Shown: positions 52,059 to 59,809, numbered from the stretch's first letter. The stretch: 64,000 nucleotides of DNA from Sinorhizobium psoraleae (GCF_013283645.1 NZ_JABEKV010000005.1:62001-126000), one strand, 5' to 3'. Numbers and translations: made by a program. Notes: generated by a model not told the origin, from the letters alone.

Positions 52059-52145
52059 GGCCGAATCGACGCTTGTCTGGCAGAGCGGATCCTATTGGAT
52101 TAATTCAACCCGAATAAGCCGTTAGCGGAGTTTATGAGAGGCACC

Positions 52146-52174
52146 CCCTGCCATGCGATCGCTGCATGGCAGGG
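52146..52174 (+). terminator. Strong hairpin after the Pht5-like gene
   Basis: CCCTGCCATGC (52146-52156) and GCATGGCAGGG (52164-52174) form a perfect 11-bp stem with a 7-base loop, 87 bp after the stop. A T-rich tract (TCTTTTTATTGTT) follows only after about 15 bases, so it is a probable but atypical terminator. Confidence 0.55.
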
Positions 52175-52248
52175 CTGTTTGCGTTGGTCTTTTTATTGTT
52201 GCGTTGCGGTATTAGATGCAACCGGTATGCAACGGAGAGATGATTGAA

Positions 52249-52452
52249 ATGACAACGCTCGCAGCACGCCGTCCGGCTAGCGCAGAATGGGTTCGCAGCA
52301 TGTTCGGCGGGTTCATGGAGGGCATGAGCCTGGTCAGTGCCGCGCACGAGTGCGCAATGGCGACCAGGGAGCGACGCCGCCCGTCAGCCGCTGCCCTGCA
52401 GACACTCGGCATCGACGAGGTCGCCTTCGGTCGCACCCTCAGGCGCCGCTAA
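52249..52452 (+). CDS. Small hypothetical protein
   Basis: A 67-residue protein, MTTLAARRPASAEWVRSMF..., with a central hydrophobic-helix pattern and an Arg-rich end (GRTLRRR). GGAGAG lies ten bases before ATG 52249; an ATG at 52240 is too close to it. A T-tailed terminator follows at 52535. Promoter-like AT-rich DNA and terminator support a real gene. Not recognised. Confidence 0.6.
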   Translation: MTTLAARRPASAEWVRSMFGGFMEGMSLVSAAHECAMATRERRRPSAAALQTLGIDEVAFGRTLRRR

Positions 52453-52534
52453 CGCGATCAGCAGCGAAGAGCGCGGGGCCGCACGGTTGGAAGTGACTTC
52501 CTGCGACGGCCGCATTGTTTCTAAGACAGCGTGA

Positions 52535-52565
52535 ACGGGCCGCTCGTTGGAGCCGCCCGTTTTTT
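52535..52565 (+). terminator. Rho-independent terminator of the small gene
   Basis: ACGGGCCGCTC (52535-52545) and GAGCCGCCCGT (52550-52560) pair over 11 positions with one mismatch around a 4-base loop, followed by TTTTTTG. A textbook terminator. Confidence 0.88.
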
Positions 52566-52607
52566 GTTTCTTGCGTGGATAGCTTCCCTGCCTCGCAGGA
52601 ACCGTGC

Positions 52608-53204
52608 TTACAGAACGCCGGTCATGATGCCCAGGCCGGCGAGTGCCATGGCACCTCCGCCGAGTTGCGTTGCGACATGGGACTTGGCGCCAAAGCGTCC
52701 AAGGGCAAGGCCCAGTCCGATGCCGACGAGATGCAGCAATGCCGTTGCAGCCATGAAGCCGAACGCATACTGAACGCCCGATGCATCCATCGGCATCTCG
52801 GCGCCGTGGGCGTAGCCGTGGAAGACAGCGAAGAGGCTGACGACACCCATTGCCGCGGCAGTCGACGGGCTCCAGCGAAGCGCGACTGCCAGGCCGAGCA
52901 CGATCACCGATGCCGCGATGCCGGTCTCGACAAACGGCACGGCAATGCCCTCGGTCCCCAGAGTACCGCCCGCGGCCATCATCAGCACGAAGCTCGCCGG
53001 AACGAGCCAGAGGGCGCGTCCACCGAGAATGGAGGCGAATGTGCCGACGGCGACCATGGCGAGGAGATGGTCCAGGCCGCCGACCGGGTGCATGAAGCCG
53101 TGCGCCAGGCCGCCTGCCTGGCCGACGCCGGTATGGGCATGGGCGATGGCCGGGAGGGTTGCAGCGGCCAATGCCAGCAGACCACTTTTGATTGCTGCTC
53201 TCAT
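52608..53204 (-). CDS. HupE/UreJ-family nickel/cobalt permease
   Basis: A 198-residue membrane protein with a signal-like first helix (LLALAAATLPAIAHAH) and about six further helices. The histidine motifs HPVGGLDHLLAMVAVG and FAVFHGYAHGAEMP are the metal-binding signatures of HupE/UreJ, which take up nickel (or cobalt). No urease or hydrogenase gene is nearby, so it serves metal supply in general or an enzyme elsewhere. It is divergent from a LysR-type gene. Confidence 0.9.
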   Translation of the reverse strand: MRAAIKSGLLALAAATLPAIAHAHTGVGQAGGLAHGFMHPVGGLDHLLAMVAVGTFASILGGRALWLVPASFVLMMAAGGTLGTEGIAVPFVETGIAASVIVLGLAVALRWSPSTAAAMGVVSLFAVFHGYAHGAEMPMDASGVQYAFGFMAATALLHLVGIGLGLALGRFGAKSHVATQLGGGAMALAGLGIMTGVL

Positions 53205-53369
53205 CTTTCAGTTCCCTTGATGTTGCGAACGATTCTGCAGATGCCAACCGCTCGGTACCTGTGCGGATCTCATTGGGGGCGAACCTGCTACGTTGAAAAT
53301 CAACCATCTCAGCACGAAAGTAAATTTTAATCTCTTTACGTGCGCATTAAGTTTTTTTATGCTTCACGA

Positions 53370-54305
53370 ATGAAAAATATCACGTTTCGGCAGTTGAAGT
53401 CGATACGCGCGATCGAGGCACACGGTAAGGTCGTCGGCGCCGCGAAAGCACTCGGCTTAACCGCGCCGGCGGTTACCTTGCAGTTGAAACAGATCGAGGC
53501 GGAAGCCGGCGTCCAGCTCTTCGAGCGCATGGCCCACGGGATGTTTCCGACGGAAGCCGGACACGCGGTCCTTGCTGCTGCGCGCGATATCGAGGAGCGC
53601 CTTTCGCTGCTGGAAGCGGAGCTCGACGCGTTCAAGGGCGTGAAGCGCGGGCATATCGCAGTTGGAGCGGTTTCCACGGTCAAGTACTTCGCAAAACCGA
53701 TGGTCGCGGCCTTTTCGAGGGCATATCCCGACATCGACCTCGAGCTTTTTGTCGACCGCCGCGCCGAAACGGTGGAGCGTTTGAAGAACAGAACGATCGA
53801 CATCGCGCTGCTTGGGCGCCCGCCGCGGGAATTCTCGGTGCGCGCGGCGATATTCGGAGAGCATTCGCTGGTCGTCGTCAGCGCGCCCAATCATCCGCTT
53901 GCCGGGCGGCAGGGCATTTCCAAGGCGGAAATCGCGCGCGAGCATTTTTTCCTTCGCAGCCCCGACTCCGGGACGCGCATCTTCTTCGATCGTTTCATGA
54001 GCGAGATTCCAGGAAGGGTCGATGGCCCCAATACGGAAATGGAATCGATCGAGGACATCAAGCGCGCGGTGATGGCTGATACCAGCGTCGCCTTTCTCGC
54101 CGCCCACAGCGTCGCCGCGGAGGTCCAGGCCGGCGAACTGACGATCCTTGATGTCGTCGGCCTGCCGATCCGCCGGCAATGGTTTGCCGTCAGCCGGACA
54201 GATCGCGCGATGACCCCGGTCATTGCCGCCTTCGAGGACTTCCTCGCGACCCAGGGGAAGGAATTTCTGCCTGATCTCGTGGCCGCGGAGGATGCGGCCC
54301 CCTGA
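53370..54305 (+). CDS. LysR-family regulator, CbbR-like
   Basis: A 311-residue regulator opening MKNITFRQLKSIRAIEAHGKVVGAAKALGLTAPAVTLQLKQIE, close to the CbbR branch. The effector domain begins HIAVGAVSTVKYFAKPMVAAF. No Calvin-cycle gene is in the window, so it is either an orphan or a paralogue with another role. It is divergent from the HupE-like gene over 165 bp and converges on the alpha/beta hydrolase gene. Confidence 0.88.
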   Translation: MKNITFRQLKSIRAIEAHGKVVGAAKALGLTAPAVTLQLKQIEAEAGVQLFERMAHGMFPTEAGHAVLAAARDIEERLSLLEAELDAFKGVKRGHIAVGAVSTVKYFAKPMVAAFSRAYPDIDLELFVDRRAETVERLKNRTIDIALLGRPPREFSVRAAIFGEHSLVVVSAPNHPLAGRQGISKAEIAREHFFLRSPDSGTRIFFDRFMSEIPGRVDGPNTEMESIEDIKRAVMADTSVAFLAAHSVAAEVQAGELTILDVVGLPIRRQWFAVSRTDRAMTPVIAAFEDFLATQGKEFLPDLVAAEDAAP

Positions 54306-54329
54306 TCTTCGGGAGCCGCTTTGTGCTTA

Positions 54330-55196
54330 TCAGCCGTTACGCGACGCTTCTGCCTGGCGGAGGAATTCGATCACGCGCGCGTTGGTGGCGGCGGAAGTTT
54401 GCTCCAAGACAGGGACGTCCCAATACTGCGATCCGGGGATGCATTCCTGGAGGTATCGCGCGGCCGATGTCGCGTGAGAGGCGTCGGCCCCAGGAATGAT
54501 CAGCGTCGGGATGTTCAGGCGCAACAGGTCCTCCGGTTCGGCGCCGGGCGAGGTATCCCTGTCGAGCAACGTTCTTGGCATACCCGCGAGGATCGCCTTG
54601 TAATGATCGACATTCTGCCGGACATAGCGCTCCGCGAACTCCGGATCGTGCCTGAGAACCGAAACCCATGGGCCACCGCGAGGATCGGCACCGAAAGCCT
54701 TGTTGCTCTCCTTCGCCAATGCGACGACCGCCTCCAGGTTATTCTGATGGACGAAGGCCAGGTGCTCGGCGAAGCGCTGGTGGCCCGCGATGCGGTAACG
54801 TGCGCCGCCGACCGGCCAGAAGAGCACCATACCGAGCACGGATTCGGGAAGCTCGGCCGCAAAGGCGGCGACGACGCAACAGCCCATGCAGCCGCCCATC
54901 AGATAGGCCTTGTCGATGCCGAGATGGTCGAGAAGGCCCTTGCCCTGCCTGACGTAATCCGACCAGGTGACCCGCTCGACGCGGCCGCCGGACTGGCCAG
55001 TCTCGCGCCGGTCGAAGGTGATGCAGGTAAAGTGCTCAGGCAATTGTTCGAGGAACTGGATCTCGGCATAGATGCCCTGCGTTCGCCATTTCTCGATGGT
55101 CGCATCAAAGCCGCCGGGCGAGTACATGAGCAGCGGTGGTCCCGAACCAAGGACCTCGTAGCGCGTCGCGATGCCGTCGATCGTTGTCAGTGCCAT
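54330..55196 (-). CDS. Alpha/beta hydrolase with Cys at the nucleophile elbow
   Basis: A 288-residue alpha/beta-hydrolase-fold protein: oxyanion region LLMYSPGGFDATIEKW, CITFDRRETGQSGG and nucleophile elbow GGCMGCC, giving GxCxG with Cys103 in place of the usual serine. The late LIIPGADASHAT follows, but I see no typical C-terminal GH histidine, so the triad is unusual. Ring-cleavage products such as enol-lactones are hydrolysed by Cys-type enzymes in other pathways; that role here is inference. GAGGAGG precedes the ATG. Confidence 0.82.
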   Translation of the reverse strand: MALTTIDGIATRYEVLGSGPPLLMYSPGGFDATIEKWRTQGIYAEIQFLEQLPEHFTCITFDRRETGQSGGRVERVTWSDYVRQGKGLLDHLGIDKAYLMGGCMGCCVVAAFAAELPESVLGMVLFWPVGGARYRIAGHQRFAEHLAFVHQNNLEAVVALAKESNKAFGADPRGGPWVSVLRHDPEFAERYVRQNVDHYKAILAGMPRTLLDRDTSPGAEPEDLLRLNIPTLIIPGADASHATSAARYLQECIPGSQYWDVPVLEQTSAATNARVIEFLRQAEASRNG

Positions 55197-55330
55197 ATTC
55201 AATCCTCCTCGAAACGGCGCATCATTCTTTACAAAGCCGATAAGCGCGCCACCGGACAGTGCCTTTGAAGGCACCGTGACGCGTCGGAGCAACCGGCTCC
55301 GGAACGTGTCGCTCCCGGCAGGGCGCACCA

Positions 55331-55429
55331 GATCACTGATTTGGGTCGGATCGACCTAAATCAGTGATCGATTCTGACAGGTCAGAGCGGGATGCGGCGG
55401 GAAAACCGCTCACACTATCCCCCGCTCTA
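55331..55429. repeat. RIME-like rhizobial intergenic palindromic mosaic element
   Basis: Two palindromes in tandem. The first has 18-bp arms at 55331-55348 and 55352-55369 with a single G/T mismatch and a 3-base centre. The second, from about 55383 to 55429, starts AGAGCGGGATGCGG and ends CCCCCGCTCTAG around AAAACCGCTCACAC. This resembles the RIME family repeated in rhizobial genomes (from memory). The element ends in the stop codon of the RraA-like gene and separates it from the hydrolase gene. Confidence 0.7.
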
Positions 55430-56104
55430 GACCCCGCCGCAGCCGAGCTTCTTCAGACTTTCGTCCACCCAGAGCTTCGGGTCGAGCTTGCCGGCGAACG
55501 TGTTGGTTAGCGTTTTCGCCTCAGCCTCGTTTTTGGCTTTCGCCTTGGCGTAGACGTCCTCGACCTGGTCGAACGGTACGCAGACGAGGCCGTCTTCGTC
55601 GCCGAGCATGAGATCGCCCGGCTCGATGATCATTCCGCTAAGGGAAATTGGAACGTTGATCTCGCCTGGTCCGTCCTTGTAAGGGCCGCGATGGGTGATG
55701 CCGGCGGCAAAGACCGGGAATGTATTGGTCTTGATCCAGCCGTAATCCCTGACGGCACCATTGATCACGACACCGGTGACGCCGATCGCCCTTGCATGGG
55801 AGAGCATGAGTTCGCCGACGAGGGCGTTGGTGAGATCCCCGCCGGCGTCGACCACGATGACGTCACCCGGGCCGGCCATCAGCAGCGCCTTGTGGATCAT
55901 CAGATTGTCGCCGGGCCGTGTCTTCACCGTGAAGGCCGCGCCGGCGAGCACGCCGGAGGCATGAAGCGGCCTGAGGGCCGCCCCGCCCGCCGTCATGCGG
56001 GACATGACGTCGCTGACGTTCGCCACCGGCAGCTCACGAAATTTTTCGATCATCGCCGTGCCGACGCGCTGCTGCCGCTCGAGGACCCTGAATCCAAGTG
56101 TCAT
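55427..56104 (-). CDS. RraA-fold aldolase, 4-carboxy-4-hydroxy-2-oxoadipate/HMG aldolase-like
   Basis: A 225-residue RraA-like protein. The ligand-binding GDVIVVDAGGD and VVINGAVRDYGWI (conserved Arg-Asp) and MLGDEDGLVCVP match the class II HMG/CHA aldolases that split 4-carboxy-4-hydroxy-2-oxoadipate to pyruvate and oxaloacetate in the protocatechuate 4,5-cleavage and gallate pathways. GGGAGGAAC precedes the ATG. It follows the zinc alcohol dehydrogenase by 29 bp. Its stop codon lies in the RIME-like element, so the extreme C-terminus may have been reshaped by insertion. Confidence 0.85.
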   Translation of the reverse strand: MTLGFRVLERQQRVGTAMIEKFRELPVANVSDVMSRMTAGGAALRPLHASGVLAGAAFTVKTRPGDNLMIHKALLMAGPGDVIVVDAGGDLTNALVGELMLSHARAIGVTGVVINGAVRDYGWIKTNTFPVFAAGITHRGPYKDGPGEINVPISLSGMIIEPGDLMLGDEDGLVCVPFDQVEDVYAKAKAKNEAEAKTLTNTFAGKLDPKLWVDESLKKLGCGGV

Positions 56105-56133
56105 CTGCTTGTTCCTCCCTTGATCGCTACGGC

Positions 56134-57243
56134 TCACATCCACGGCATCAATGATGCATGGATGACATCCGGTACGCCCTGCCCACCGACCGACTTGATC
56201 GCCAGATCGGCGTCCTTCAGGCCGAAGCGGTGCGTGGTGATCTTTTCGAGCGGGAAGCGGTTCGATGCGATCTGATCGAGCGCCAGCTCGCAGGCGAGAT
56301 AGCTGTGACCGCGCGCACTCTTGATGGTGATCGCCTTCGTCGTCACCTTCTCGAGCGGGAAATTCGGGAACTCCTTCATCTCGCCCTGGACGAGGATGGT
56401 GCCTGCTTTTCGCTTCAGCGCCTCGACGCCGAGCAGGATCGGAATCGTGCCGGCGCCAGCCGTGCAGTCGAGAGAGATGTCGACACCCCTGCCGCCGGTA
56501 ATCTCCATGATGCGTGCAAGCGGATCCTCCTGCTGCACGTCGATGACGTAGTCGGCGCCAAGTGTCTTCGCGACCTGGAGGCGGGCCGCGTCCTTGGAGG
56601 TTCCGGTGACAATGATCAGCGATGCGCCCGCCTGCTTGCAGACAACCGTTTGCGACAGGCCCTGCTGGCCCGGCCCCTGGATAAGGACTGTGGAGTTATA
56701 GCCGACGCCGGCATCGAAGAGCGACCATTCAACCCCATTCGCCATCGGCGTGACGAGGCCCGCGAGCTCCGGCGTTACGCCCTTCGGCACGCGGTGGACG
56801 ACGGCGTTCCAGGGGAGATAGACATATTGCGCGAAACCGCCCCAAAGGTGCGGCGCGCGTTCGGCCGAGGTGTAGCCGTAACGAATGCCATCAGGATTGT
56901 TGCGCCAGTCGGTGTTCTCGCAATGGCGATATTGTCCCTGATGACACCATTGGCACTTACCGCACATGACATAGTGCTCGACGAAGACGAGGTCGCCTTC
57001 CTTGAAGCCCTTGCGACGCGTGAATTCGCGGCCCGCTTTGGCGATGTAACCGATGTTCTCGTGCCCCATGATCGTCGGCGCGTTCGTCGGCGGGCTCTTG
57101 AAGAGCTTGACGTCCGTGCCGCAGATGCCGGCGACCTCCATCTTGAGGAGGGCTGCATCCTCCGGAACGTCCGGCATCGGGAATTCGCGGATTTCCATCT
57201 TGCTCGGACCGGTGCGGACCGCCGCGAGGACCTGTTCTGGCAT
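56134..57243 (-). CDS. Zinc-dependent medium-chain alcohol dehydrogenase
   Basis: A 369-residue MDR dehydrogenase: catalytic zinc site GICGTDVKLF and GHENIG, structural zinc cluster CGKCQWCHQGQYRHC (four Cys) and a Rossmann domain (LIQGPGQQGLSQTVVCKQAGA, QGPGQQG in place of GxGxxG). It oxidises an alcohol or diol with NAD(P)+; in this island a diol from the oxygenase or a side-chain alcohol is plausible. ATG 57243 is used; a GTG at 57249 is possible. It leads the two-gene unit with the aldolase and is divergent from a small gene. Confidence 0.87.
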   Translation of the reverse strand: MPEQVLAAVRTGPSKMEIREFPMPDVPEDAALLKMEVAGICGTDVKLFKSPPTNAPTIMGHENIGYIAKAGREFTRRKGFKEGDLVFVEHYVMCGKCQWCHQGQYRHCENTDWRNNPDGIRYGYTSAERAPHLWGGFAQYVYLPWNAVVHRVPKGVTPELAGLVTPMANGVEWSLFDAGVGYNSTVLIQGPGQQGLSQTVVCKQAGASLIIVTGTSKDAARLQVAKTLGADYVIDVQQEDPLARIMEITGGRGVDISLDCTAGAGTIPILLGVEALKRKAGTILVQGEMKEFPNFPLEKVTTKAITIKSARGHSYLACELALDQIASNRFPLEKITTHRFGLKDADLAIKSVGGQGVPDVIHASLMPWM

Positions 57244-57404
57244 GTTCACTTTCCTTTCGAATGCTGCGTGGCCGTTCGCATGCGCGGCATGCGAATACGG
57301 TCAGGCCTGTTTTTCCGGTTTCGTTTTTGACAGGAGCGGCCACGCCGCCCTATGTAACGGGAGACCGCTTCCGGCTCAGGTGCCGGCGCGACTGGTTCAA
57401 AATC

Positions 57405-57698
57405 ATGCTCAAGACCGCCGCTTCGAAACCCGAACATCTCGCCGCCGTCCGCCAGGTGAAGGCCTGGACGCGCGAGCGTTTCGCGCTTGCCGACGATGTC
57501 GCGATCATGGTGTCGGAAATCGCTTGCGGCCTGCCGGGTTGCCCGCCGCTCGAAACGGTTGTCGCCTTCTGGACGGCACCCGACCGGCGTCACCAGTTCA
57601 AGGTATTCAAACGCGCGGTCGAGGTTCGGGAGGACGATCTGCCGCCGTCCTGGATGAAGAACGCAATCATCTCGGACGACGACGCGTCCTGCTGCTGA
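57405..57698 (+). CDS. Small cysteine-motif protein (CGLPGCPP)
   Basis: A 97-residue protein with a helical first half, then VSEIACGLPGCPPLETVVAFW, a lysine/arginine-rich strand (RRHQFKVFKRAVEV), EDDLPPSW and a C-terminal CC pair. The CxxxxC-P-P segment looks like a metal or redox site. It lies alone on the plus strand between two minus-strand catabolic units. I believe similar short proteins occur in other alphaproteobacteria but cannot assign a function. Confidence 0.7.
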   Translation: MLKTAASKPEHLAAVRQVKAWTRERFALADDVAIMVSEIACGLPGCPPLETVVAFWTAPDRRHQFKVFKRAVEVREDDLPPSWMKNAIISDDDASCC

Positions 57699-57761
57699 AG
57701 CGGCCCAGCGGGGGGCCGGCGGGCAGCGGTGGATTATGGGTGAAACGCCTCCCATGGCGTG

Positions 57762-58802
57762 TCACGCTGCCCGCGCCGGCCGCCCGCGCTTTGCGAGCTG
57801 GGCATCGAGTCTCGGATAGACGCGGCGGGCGTTGCCTTCGAAAATCTTGTAGCGGCTTTCCTCGTCGAGCGTTTGAAGCTGATCGATGTAGCGCTTCGTG
57901 TCGTCGTAGTGGTGCCCCGTTTCCGGATCGATGCCCTTGACGGCTCCGAGCATCTCCGAGGCGAAGAGGATGTTGTCCGCCGGGATGACCTTGGCCATCA
58001 GTTCGATGCCCGGATAGTGATAGACGCAGGTGTCGAAGAAGACGTTGTTCAGCAGGTGCTCCGAGAGCAACGGCTTCTTCATCTCCTGAGCAAGCCCGCG
58101 ATAGCGCCCCCAATGGAATGGCACCGCGCCGCCGCCGTGCGGGATGACGAATTTCAACGTCGGGAAGTCCCGGAAGAGATCGCCCTGAATCAATTGCATG
58201 AAGGCGGTGGTGTCGCCGTTGATGTAGTGAGCGCCGGTATGGTGAAAGCACGGATTGCACGAAGACGTCACGTGGATCATCGCCGGCACCTCGAGCTCGC
58301 AGAGCTTCTCATAGAGCGGGTACCACTGCCGGTCCGTGAGCGGCGGATCGGTCCAGTAGCCGCCTGATGGATCGGGATTGAGATTGACGCCGACGAAGCC
58401 CAATTCGTTGACGATGCGCTCAAGCTCGGGAATGCAGTTCTTCGGCGGTGTGCCGGGATGCTGCGGCAATTGTCCGACCGCGGCGAAATTGTCGGGCAGC
58501 AGGCTGCAGATTCGATAGATCAGGTCGTTCGACATCGCCGACCACTGCATGCTGATGGCTTCGGTTCCGACGTGATGAGCCATGCCGGCGGCTCGCGGCG
58601 AAAAGATCGTCAGATCGCTTCCGCGTTCCTTCTGGAATTTGAGCTGCGGTTCGACCGATTTCAGCAGCATCTCGTCGGTGATGCCGAGGTCCGACGACAG
58701 TGGCCGTCGCATCGGATCTGCGAGACCGGCGAGCTGCTTGTCTCGGAACTGGTGGAGCGCCTGTGGCTCCGTCGTGTAGTGTCCGTGAATGTCGATGATC
58801 AT
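57762..58802 (-). CDS. ligJ: 4-oxalomesaconate hydratase-like (LigJ family)
   Basis: A 346-residue amidohydrolase-fold protein closely resembling LigJ in segment after segment: MIIDIHGHYT (His6, His8), KERGSDLTIFSPRAAGMAHHVG, ELERIVNELGFVGVNLNPDPSGG, PAMIHVTSSCNPCFHHTGAHY, FVIPHGGGAVPFHWGRYRG and ILFASEMLGAVKGIDPETG. LigJ hydrates 4-oxalomesaconate to 4-carboxy-4-hydroxy-2-oxoadipate, the substrate of the RraA-like aldolase encoded nearby. It follows a Pht5-like gene by 55 bp under the operator at 59746-59765. Confidence 0.88.
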   Translation of the reverse strand: MIIDIHGHYTTEPQALHQFRDKQLAGLADPMRRPLSSDLGITDEMLLKSVEPQLKFQKERGSDLTIFSPRAAGMAHHVGTEAISMQWSAMSNDLIYRICSLLPDNFAAVGQLPQHPGTPPKNCIPELERIVNELGFVGVNLNPDPSGGYWTDPPLTDRQWYPLYEKLCELEVPAMIHVTSSCNPCFHHTGAHYINGDTTAFMQLIQGDLFRDFPTLKFVIPHGGGAVPFHWGRYRGLAQEMKKPLLSEHLLNNVFFDTCVYHYPGIELMAKVIPADNILFASEMLGAVKGIDPETGHHYDDTKRYIDQLQTLDEESRYKIFEGNARRVYPRLDAQLAKRGRPARAA

Positions 58803-58857
58803 TGCGGCATCCTTGTGCTGCAGCGGGCGAGGGCGGCCTCGTCCGCTTCTTCGAGCC

Positions 58858-59724
58858 TCAAATTGAATGGAATAGTTCGTCCACGTCGTAGACGCGCGGT
58901 GTGATCTGCTGCTCGGCCGAATAGGCAAAGGCGAGCTGCAGCGATCGGCGGTTTTCTTCCAGCCCGTAAGGCGGAGGCGGTGCCGCTCCGTCGGCCTCCG
59001 CTACACGCCGCGACTCGTCGAACAACTCCATCAGCTCGCCGGCGAGCCACGGGTGCTCTTGCATAAGAGACGTCTTGACCGTCAGCACGTGGTTGATCGG
59101 AACGATGCCGGTCGCGGCAATCCAGTCTTTCGCGGCCCTCTCGGCATCGGGGATGACGCTGCGGATCCCCACCGGATCCACCTCGCGCTCACCCATGATC
59201 GCGGACAGCTCGCCTGTGAGCATCAGTGGCCGTAGGGCCATCTCCGATTGATTGCGCACCGCGATGGCCGGGTCGTCGTATTCGCTGAGATGCGCATCCT
59301 CCATGGTGACCCAGGTGATGCCGTTGAGGTCGACGCCGTACTCATGCTGAAGGACGCCCCGGACCCAGACGCCGGACGTCTGCGCATAGGCGCGCACGCC
59401 GACCTTCGTGTTTTCCAGGTCACGCGGTCCATCGATCTTCGCACCGACGGGACAGACGAGGTTGGTATGCGGCAACCGGCTCCAGAGCGGTACGGCGAGG
59501 CCGGTGATCGGCTTTCCATAGTGGTGCGCGAGCAGATGGGTGACGATCGCCATTTCCGAAAGATCGAGTTCTCCGCCGCGCACCATCGTACGGAACGCCT
59601 TTGGCAGCGGATCGAATTCCTGGAACTCGAGCGTTACACGGCTCGATCGGACCCTGCCGTCCTTCAGGGGCTTTACGTGATCGTGTTTCCCGACCGCGGT
59701 CCGTAAAACCAATGGTTCGGCCAT
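58858..59724 (-). CDS. 4,5-dihydroxyphthalate decarboxylase-like / PBP-like protein (3)
   Basis: A 288-residue third member of the Pht5-like family and the shortest: LVLRTAVGKHDHVKPLKDG, LDLSEMAIVTHLLA, LENTKVGVRAYAQTSGVWVRGVLQHEYGVDLNG, GIVPINHVLTVK. No signal peptide, so cytoplasmic. It is the first gene of the operon with the LigJ-like hydratase and is preceded by GGGAGGG and the shared operator. A decarboxylase supplying the substrate upstream of the hydratase is a reasonable guess. Confidence 0.8.
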   Translation of the reverse strand: MAEPLVLRTAVGKHDHVKPLKDGRVRSSRVTLEFQEFDPLPKAFRTMVRGGELDLSEMAIVTHLLAHHYGKPITGLAVPLWSRLPHTNLVCPVGAKIDGPRDLENTKVGVRAYAQTSGVWVRGVLQHEYGVDLNGITWVTMEDAHLSEYDDPAIAVRNQSEMALRPLMLTGELSAIMGEREVDPVGIRSVIPDAERAAKDWIAATGIVPINHVLTVKTSLMQEHPWLAGELMELFDESRRVAEADGAAPPPPYGLEENRRSLQLAFAYSAEQQITPRVYDVDELFHSI

Positions 59725-59745
59725 CTGCGTGTACCCTCCCTTCAG

Positions 59746-59765
59746 GTGTTCCTTTATGCGGAACG
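59746..59765. promoter_or_regulatory. Shared operator, copy B (GTTCC-TTTATGC-GGAAC)
   Basis: The exact inverse of the 20-bp block at 45921-45940, with the dyad at 59748-59764. It lies between the promoter at 59782-59809 and the ribosome-binding site of the Pht5-like gene, about +11 to +27 of the predicted transcript, as for a repressor. Confidence 0.8.
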
Positions 59766-59781
59766 ATGTTCTGATTTAAGT

Positions 59782-59809
59782 ATCATACCGTGAATCACCT
59801 TGCGGTCAA
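59782..59809 (-). promoter_or_regulatory. Sigma70 promoter of the Pht5-like/LigJ operon
   Basis: On the minus strand TTGACC (59809-59804), a 16-base spacer and TATGAT (59787-59782) form a strong promoter, about 60 bp before the first start codon, with the operator between. Confidence 0.7.

Noticed and set aside
53330-53369. Imperfect inverted repeat CGTGCGCAT ... ATGCTTCACG before the CbbR-like gene
   Set aside because: Arms need a mismatch and bulge and the spacer is a T-run; too weak to call an operator.
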